A DNA stretch of 64,000 bases from Molanna angustata (lineage: Eukaryota; Arthropoda; Insecta; Trichoptera; Molannidae): assembly GCA_963576475.1 (NCBI GenBank), contig OY754981.1, forward strand, positions 19,000,570-19,064,569, read 5' to 3'. A program made the position numbers and the translations under genes. The notes under the pieces were generated by a model, which saw only the letters and a list, made by a program, of their open reading frames with translations, was not told the DNA's origin and did no database searches. Shown here piece after piece: positions 57,573 to 64,000 of this stretch. Numbering within the stretch: position 1 is the first letter of the stretch; every line of letters begins with the position of its first letter.

Positions 57573-58199
57573 AACGAGTGTGTTGTGGCCAACGCTATAC
57601 TCCTCACTCCAAGTATTCAAATTTTTTATGAAATGAGTTTGTTTTATATTTTTTTATTTAAATATTTTATTATGAAAGCTTGATATTTCTTCAATGCCAT
57701 TTTATGAAAGTGATGTGCTTTATTTCCAATTTGAAAATAAAAATTTCACATTTTTATTTTCAAATTGGAAATAAATTTGAAAATAAAAATTTCACATTTT
57801 TATTTTCAAATTGGAAAAAACGTGTATAAGTTTCCTGAGCTTGAGGACACTTTAAAATATTTGAGGTTTAAAAAAAATTAAGAAGCACTATTCAGATATC
57901 CTTTAAAATCTAATGGGGTCTAAGCGAGTATTAGATATACATATTTGAAAATAATCGATTGAGTACCTACTTTAGTCTATAATTGGTAAAGTAAAATATA
58001 CACGCCGTATATAGCACACAATACATAGCACACATCACACAGCACATAGCACACACACACAGATACATTGTGATGAAACTTTCAGAATACAATCTCAGCG
58101 TGATACTAGTTGATAATCTGCAATATAAAAATAGCCTTAAAAATTGCGAAAGCATAACTCCCCACTATATCTCATTGGGTTAGTGAGGAGTAAAAAACG
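57573..58199 (-). mobile_element. Dispersed 'TACTCCTCAC' element, copy C
   Basis: The inverted relative of copy B (50504-51067). The element's left end lies at 58180-58199 (complement of CGTTTTTTACTCCTCACTAA) and its right end at 57573-57600 (AGTGAGGAGTATAGC, then GTTGGCCACA after complementing). The GTGCTAT run is at 57995-58065. It differs from copy B by a duplicated 46-bp palindrome at 57724-57815. No coding potential. Confidence 0.8.
57724..57815. repeat. Duplicated perfect palindrome in copy C
   Basis: 57724-57744 (TTCCAATTTGAAAATAAAAA, then T) and 57750-57770 are perfect complements around a 5-nt loop. Most of the unit is repeated at 57776-57815. Copy B has a single, non-palindromic version. 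Confidence 0.85.
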
Positions 58200-58260
58200 G
58201 CGTTTAGTGATACAAGATCACATCAAGGGGGCAAATATCTACGCCCTTGATGTGATATGA
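58200..58260. repeat. Block shared with the 12-kb LINE, plus a 13-bp hairpin
   Basis: CGTTTAGTGATACAAGATCA, then C..CAAGGGGG, is shared with 11935-11967. Here ATCACATCAAGGG (58217-58229) pairs perfectly with CCCTTGATGTGAT (58244-58256). The block abuts the end of copy C, which may mark that element's insertion point in an old LINE UTR. Confidence 0.7.
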
Positions 58261-58760
58261 TAATGCCACGGACGAAGAATATTTAGACAGCAATAACAAA
58301 TTTACTACTAGCGTCATATAGAAAATATGGTATGGGGTTATTACGATATTAAACGATAAACCGACATTAAGGTAACCGACATCACTGCGGTTATTTGTGC
58401 AATGTGTATGTATGTCGGAAGGATGGAAGGTAATACTTAGAAAAGAAGCTAGGTATATATAGCGTTTTTGTTGCAGGGATGTAGATGTATGTAAGATGCA
58501 GGTAAGAGAAGGTTTATGGTCCCTAAGGGAGTCATGATTGCGGGGGATGGGGCCAATGAAGATTTACAGAAGGAATATTTTGACAGGCGAAATGGAAAAA
58601 GACGAAATTATATGCCTTGTGGCTCATCTTGACTACTCGTGAGATGAAAGAATCATTTCATGAATAATGAACGTTCAAAGAAAAATAAAAATTGTGACAA
58701 AGATGAGATTGTTAAAGACAAAAGAAATCAATGTTACTATTTTATTTACTATTATATTTT
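58261..58760. other. No feature seen
   Basis: No supported feature. Confidence 0.4.
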
Positions 58761-58968
58761 AGTATTGATACTCGGGAAATTAACAAGTACCTACTATGTC
58801 AAATATTAATATAACACGCACCCGATTACAAAATGCCACATTCTGGAGACTTGTAACATTATTCGTCTCACAGATCCAGACTGAAAACACAATAAACATT
58901 TGTCTCTACCAGGAATCGATCCCGGGACAGCAGTCAGACATCTAACCAACTGAGCCACGAAGGCCGAC
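58761..58968 (-). mobile_element. tRNA-derived SINE (family 1)
   Basis: The minus strand starts GTCGGCCTTCGTGGCTCAGT, then TGGTTAG. It has B box CCCGGGATCGATTCCTGG and body AATGTGGCATTTTG, and ends TATTTGACATAGTAGGTACT, then a CCCGAGTATC variant of the terminus. Nearly full length. A small deletion lies between the anticodon region and the B box (CTGCTGTCCCGGG). Confidence 0.9.
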
Positions 58969-59109
58969 AAAATAGTCAAAATACTTTTTTTCGAATGGTT
59001 ATTGGGCAACACTTATGTACTTCTGCATAGTTTAAGTTAGTTTTATTTTCCAAACGTTGAGAAGAAATTAACAAACGATTCGTTGGAGATATAAGGAGAA
59101 GAAAATAAT

Positions 59110-60075
59110 TGTTTTTCTTCCTTTAGCCGTCTCTCCACTGCTGAATATAGGCCTCTTCTAAATACTTCCATTCGTCTCTTTTTCGGGTTTTTTGGACCCA
59201 TCTTCTACCAGTGACGGGGACAATATCATCGGCCCACCTTTTCTGAGGTCGGTCTATTTCCATGGTCTCTATTACAGAACTCCGGTGCACACCTGTCCAT
59301 TCCCTGTCTGGCAACATGACCTGCCAAACAAATGTTATCGATCTATGACATCGATTACTTTTGTCTAATTTATTCATTTCAAATTCTGTCTCTTAGCATT
59401 TGCCTTTCTATAGATCTCTAAGTGCATTTTAACTTATGTATGGTCCTGGTTAGCGTGATAATTCCCAGATCATATTTAAGGTCAGGCAGGACACATGTTT
59501 CAAACATTTTCTTTTTAAACTTATTTAATTTTTTTTTACTAAACTTTGTGTTTTAAGGCATGCCAAGTTTTTCTAAAGCTGCCCTACCTAGTCCGATTCT
59601 TCTACGTATTTCTTCTTTCTGGTTATCCTTTCCTAATTTAGTCTTATGTTCTAGATATATGTATTCTAGATATATGTATTCTAGATATAAGTTTTCCAAA
59701 AGCTGCCCTACCTATTCCAATCCTTCTGGGCATTTCTGCTTTCTGGTTATCCTTTCCTAATTTAGTCTTATGTTCTAGATATATGTATTCGTCAATTGTG
59801 ATAGTGCTATGGGTTGAACTCATGGTTTCGGTTTTGTTAATGTTAATTTCCAGACCACCCTTTATTGAAGCATCGTGGAGTCTTTTTATCATGGTATAAT
59901 GTTCTTCGATATCATCACTTATGAGCACTATGTCATCTGCAAAGCGAAGGTGGTTTAAGTTTGTTATATTTATCTTTATTTCCTTGTGCTCTTAATTCAA
60001 AATTTTAAATATGCCCTCCAAAACCAAAGAATACAGTTAAGGTGATATAGTATATCCTTGCCTGACACCTTTTTA
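59110..60075 (-). pseudogene. RTE-like LINE reverse transcriptase remnant
   Basis: Minus-strand blocks in order: KGVRQGYTISP-stop-LYSLVLEGIF (about 60010-60075, RT motif B), HLRFADDIVLISDDIEEHYT (about 59915-59960, catalytic FADD), IKGGLEININKTETM, IYLEHKTKLGKDNQK (59705-59800), ETCVLPDLKYD (59475-59505), SIERQMLRDRI (59395-59425) and, at 59123-59330, WADDIVPVTGRRWVQKTRKR, then EEAYIQQWRDG and a stop. The catalytic motif survives, but several stops and frameshifts and a 123-bp internal duplication inactivate the copy. The C-terminus is of the same type as 41714. Confidence 0.88.
59570..59790 (-). repeat. 123-bp tandem duplication in the RTE remnant
   Basis: CTTTCTGGTTATCCTTTCCT, then AATTTAGTCTTATGTTCTAG, occurs twice, 123 bp apart (TTTAGTCTTATG at 59638 and 59761). 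The copies differ at several sites. A 16-bp TCTAGATATATGTATT motif at the junction is itself repeated. The product repeats the block KTKLGKDNQK..RRIG.GRAA. Confidence 0.85.
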
Positions 60076-60348
60076 ACAAATATTTTTTTCTATCTTTGTG
60101 TTATAAAAGGAAAAATCAGCCAAAAATGTGACTTGGCATTGTCAAGGTACAAAAGAAACTAAACAAAATTATCAAAATTCATACTTTACTCACCATGTAC
60201 AACGCTTTATATCTTAATTTACTTATAACTCGCAAGTGTTTTAAGGATTATGATCTTAAACGAAGGAACCGAAAAATGTATTATTTGAAAAAAATAAACT
60301 CATACTGTCACTGTAATTTACACGTTCCCAATTCAATGCAATTTAGAT
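60076..60348. other. No feature seen
   Basis: No supported feature. Confidence 0.35.
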
Positions 60349-60510
60349 GGGTGGTGGCAGCGCGCTGGATTAGTGATCCATCCATCCGTATCCTGCCACG
60401 ACCGATTTCGTTCACCTATAGCACAAGTATTTGTGCTTAATTTAGGGAATGTATGAAGATGTATATGTACTTGTTTCAAGGACATAAACATTATTTAAAA
60501 AAAAATATGC
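60349..60510 (+). mobile_element. SINE (family 2), head partly deleted
   Basis: GGGTGGTGGCAGCGCGCTGG lacks about 11 bp of the D-arm found at 49258. ATCCTGCCACGACCGATTTC, then GTTCACCTATAGCACAAG, and the end TATGTACTTGTTTCAAGGAC with an A-run tail are typical of family 2. Confidence 0.88.
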
Positions 60511-60639
60511 ATTAGTATATTGTGAAAAAAAATACGTTCAGTGAAACTCGAATGAACCAGGTGCCTAGAATCGTATTTTCATTATACATTTGATAGTAGG
60601 AACTTTTAAAATCACCAATTTCCCTTTTACGGTAAATTC

Positions 60640-60870
60640 TCTGGTAATCGGCGCACATGAAGTAAATATGGGGTAGGTTCTAAGGGTGGGGGTTCCACCT
60701 GTTTTATGCTCTCAGGGGTCGGTTGTTCCCAACTCTGGATCACATTTCGCGCTGATAACGCGATCAAAGTACACGTTCCGTATACTCTATTCGCTCACTG
60801 ACTTTCGCAAAGATTTGCGCGCGCGTTTTGTCTATGAAAGTCGCGTTTGTTTACATTGTGTTAATTGAAT
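60640..60870. other. CpG-rich patch, unknown
   Basis: CG dinucleotides cluster (ATTTCGCGCTGATAACGCGA, TTTGCGCGCGCGTTTTG) in otherwise CpG-poor DNA. A 60-codon plus frame (60686-60868) is unrecognised. It could be a transposon end or a promoter-like patch. I found no TATA/Inr arrangement or splice donor that would settle it. Confidence 0.35.
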
Positions 60871-63721
60871 ATTAAGATTGATAATTTTCCGTGTGAAAGT
60901 TGACTTTTAGTAATGATAATTTTATAAGAGGAGACAGTGCAACTTGAAATCGTACAGTTCATATCACACTTTATTTTTTTTAATTATTATTATTTTTAAA
61001 TTTTGACAAATGCCATTTGACAGATGAGATGAACTGAGTTTTAAAGCAAAAGCTATCTGACGTTTAATTATCTAAATCTTCTATTCTTAAAATAATCTAA
61101 ATTCTATCTTAAAATAAACTAAATTCTAATATTTAATAGTGGATTACATATGTTTTTTTTTGTATTCTTGAATTGACAGTTGATTGCAAATTATTTTTTT
61201 TTGATAAATTTTATTTTCGTGTTTTCAAAACAACCTCAATTTATATCATTTATACGTATATAGAATAGATAGTGAATTTATATGTTAAAAATAGAAAAAC
61301 AAAAGTTTATGTTATGATGATTAAGAGATTTAAGGACATAGGTACCAATATTATTTATTGACAAACTTTTACAAATTGTGATTTTTAAATTGATTTAATT
61401 CTTATGGACAATTTGCCAAAATATGATGATGTTGTGTTTTCTGTATATTTAAATAAAATATTTTTTATTTACCTTTTTCTGAATAATATTTCGATACTAG
61501 GTACAATAAAATTAAATAAAACATAATTTTAGTTGTATCGTAGTATTCATACTTTGTTTTTAAAAAGCATATAGATATCCACCTGGTTGATACCGTGTTT
61601 GTTTTGAATAATAAAAAAAACGTGAATATAAAAAAAATAACATACATCTTGTAGATAGTATCATATAACCACAAATTCACGATTGCAAATATTCATAATT
61701 AGTTATTTTTTAATTCTAATATATTCTTCTATCCAAAAAAAAATATTTTTGGTAAATCTTTATTTTTGTGATTTTATTTTATATGATATGAAATTTGGAA
61801 GCGGTTTTCGGTTCTCTTAATCAGCACTGGATTTTGTTTCAATGTTTAGAATCAAAATTGACTTCTTATATAATATTTTTTATTGATATATCTATTTATA
61901 AAATACCAACTTAATTAAACGCTTTTCTTTGACGTTCTCATTCCAAGAATGTATATTAAATTTATTTCAATAACTCAGCTATTAGTCCTTCAATACGCAC
62001 AATAGCAGGACGACACTTGTATAAATCTCGGATTATTTATTACTTATTCTTATATCGCGTTCATAAATCGGCCGTTGTGCAGAGATGCAGTTTTTTAATT
62101 GATCCTTACTCAATATTGCATTTAATTTGATATAATTTTGACAATGTATGTACGTAGCGAAAATATATTTATATGCAAATGATATATCATACAAGTATAG
62201 TTGAAGGTACATAGTTAGATAACCTACCTGTGCTCGGTTGGATAATAATTGCCTCCAGTGAGCATATTATTACCCGGGCTTCTTATATTGTTATCTTTTA
62301 ATAGTTTGTTGGTTTGCGTCCCGGATTGAATGATGCGTGGTTTGAGTCCCGGCCTGTGTTGTTGTCATTTATTCAAATAGCATCAATCAAGGTACACTGC
62401 CGGTAAAACAGGGACTCGCAACAATATTTCAATCAATAATCTCCATTAACTTCCGTAAAAAAACATGTATAATAAATTAATTATCGATGATTTCATAATA
62501 TTTTGAAGTCAGCTAGAGAAAAACTGCCAATTGACATAAAACTAATTATGATTTGTATAATATATAAGAAAACAGTGTCCATTTGGAGAGTCTATTAAAT
62601 CCGAATTTTTCTATGAATTTAAGTGAAAATACGACAGTCATGATCAAATCGTTTGACATTTCAAAAGATACTTATGATGATACGAATATTTTCTGAGCTA
62701 AGGTTGCAGTGCGTTTAGCAATTTTATTTAATAATTCCAATTTATTTTATCAACGAATGGTAATTTTATATTATTTATTTTGTAAAGAACATTTATAAAA
62801 ATTGAGGACACTCTTTTCACAGTATTCATCTCATTGAAATGTAATTGTCAAAAAACAGTTTTTCATAGTTGTGTAGATATTGAGTACAAAATTGTTTAAT
62901 TTTATCAAAATATCACATGAATCACATAAAAACATATGTTGTCATCGGGAATACATAAATTCTGAAAATCTTAGGTCGGGAAGTTAGTTAAAAATCGACT
63001 GCGAAATTCGAGTACGGACATACATGTGAAGTTGATAAGAGTGTAATAAAAAATTAAACAAGTTATGAACAAAATATCCAGTATGCGTATTTTACAAAAC
63101 AATAAAACAGAATATTACATATAAATGACAACAAATATCAAAATTTTATCAAAATGTAAAAAATATCATAGCGTTTTTCGTCAAATACAAAAAAAAATCT
63201 CTACAAAATTCGCGTAGATTAAATTTCATAGAGCTATTTTTATATATATTTTAATATAGACATGCGTTCACATTTTTATCTTAATTTTTTGACTTGCATG
63301 TCTGTGGGCAAATATAATTTTTTAAAGTGCTATTATAAATTAATATGAAATTTATTGAGTGCGTTTTACCCGACGCTGTTTTCAGCTTTAGCGGCCCTGA
63401 CTCGAGGTTCAAACTTTTGAAAAGCGGTCGATTTAACGAATCGTATGTTAAATATTTGCCATTGTTTTCTGTACTGAAAAATCTCCGTTCGTTTTCAGTT
63501 CAGTTGTATGGAAATGTGAAGGAGTAGTCAAAAGGTATTATATTGTAAGATGCATGTTTCTTTTATAGCTTTTAAAATGAAAATAAAAAAAAACAGTAGT
63601 TCATAATTATTATTTGTCAAATATATGTTTAATTAATTTGAATATAAAAAAATACTATGTCCAACTTAAAACACTATCTATACTATTTTTTCTTCTATGA
63701 AAGCTGTTTTTTTTCTGTTTC
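60871..63721. other. AT-rich DNA, no gene seen
   Basis: The longest featureless stretch. A 60-codon plus frame at 63345-63527 has better codon variety than most but matches nothing I know. Words such as CGGTTGGATAATAATTGCCT at 62235 and TTTGAGTCCCGGCC at 62341 hint at a decayed tRNA-like repeat. Confidence 0.4.
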
Positions 63722-63864
63722 AATAACAAGCTGCCACATTATGGAGACTTATTATATTTATCGTCAAACAGATCCAGAATCGAAACAGAATTAAAAACTG
63801 GCTCCATCGGAAATTGAACCCTCACAAGAGTCAGATATCTTACCAAATCAGTCACGAATACCAT
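63722..63864 (-). mobile_element. Degenerate SINE (family 1)
   Basis: The plus strand reads AATAACAAGCTGCCACATTA, then TGGAGACTTATTATATTTAT, and the mutated head CGGAAATTGAACCCTCACAA, then CAGATATCTTACCAAATCAG. All family 1 blocks are in order on the minus strand, but both promoter boxes are damaged and the 3' tail is absent. The oldest-looking copy. Confidence 0.75.
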
Positions 63865-64000
63865 TTATGTTTTTCCCATAAATTATTTTTTGCTGGGAAT
63901 CGAATTCATGACACTCATACAGAAATCAAACGACTTATTGCTTTGTGGTGCTGAAAAAAAAATGTATCAAGTGATACGAAATTATCTCATTTCGCCAGCG
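63865..64000. other. tRNA-like scrap
   Basis: CTGGGAATCGAATTCATGAC at 63895 resembles an inverted B box of another decayed SINE. Nothing else is seen before the window ends. Confidence 0.3.

Noticed and set aside
63345..63527. 60-codon frame with varied codon use
   Set aside because: Ordinary amino-acid composition, but no recognisable family, no splice context and no neighbours; too weak to call a gene.

Overview
This looks like a piece of an insect nuclear genome, most likely a moth or butterfly (Lepidoptera). The window is strongly AT-rich. It carries insect-type non-LTR retrotransposon fragments (jockey/CR1-like and RTE-like), tRNA-derived SINEs, short inverted-repeat elements, and many copies of motifs such as TAGGTACCTA and GGTAGGTA, which I associate with lepidopteran intergenic DNA. 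The order is an inference; 'insect' is much firmer. I found no intact host gene. The only candidate host exon is a 33-nt segment at 29452-29484 with good splice signals. The rest is an intron or intergenic desert built from layered repeats. Layout by region. 0-5 kb: a TIR element (746-1257), then a 1.3-kb satellite (2868-4196) growing out of a dispersed element (copy A). 5.6-7 kb: a tRNA-SINE interrupted by a 135-bp repeat that also lies inverted 0.9 kb away. 8-12.4 kb: four LINE remnants. 16.8-19.5 kb: two LINE fragments, the larger one inserted in a 123-bp minisatellite. 21-24.8 kb: three LINE remnants and a TIR element. 26.9-28.8 kb: a SINE, a LINE tail and a TIR element. 29.4-30.5 kb: the candidate micro-exon and a 63/66-bp dimeric tandem array. 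31.7-35.2 kb: a SINE, a LINE whose tail became a 0.5-kb (AAAT)n tract, and a dispersed element (copy 1). 36.4-39.9 kb: more LINE pieces and copy 2 of that element, which holds a palindromic MITE and an RTE fragment with target-site duplications. 40.8-46 kb: hairpins, RTE and jockey/CR1-like LINEs, the longest with a 351-codon open frame. 48.4-52.2 kb: SINEs of both families, a second copy (B) of the satellite-bearing element, and a frameshifted LINE. 53.9-60.1 kb: a minisatellite, RTE remnants, and copy C of the element. 60.3-64 kb: two SINE copies in otherwise featureless DNA. How the parts interact: the LINEs supply reverse transcriptase, are almost all 5'-truncated and broken, and probably supplied the machinery that moved the SINEs. 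Several tandem arrays arise from transposon parts: element copy A gave the 107/121-bp satellite, a LINE 3' tail gave the (AAAT)n tract, and coding segments of dead LINEs gave 63-bp and 123-bp duplications. Family assignments rest on motifs I could read by eye; no database search was run.
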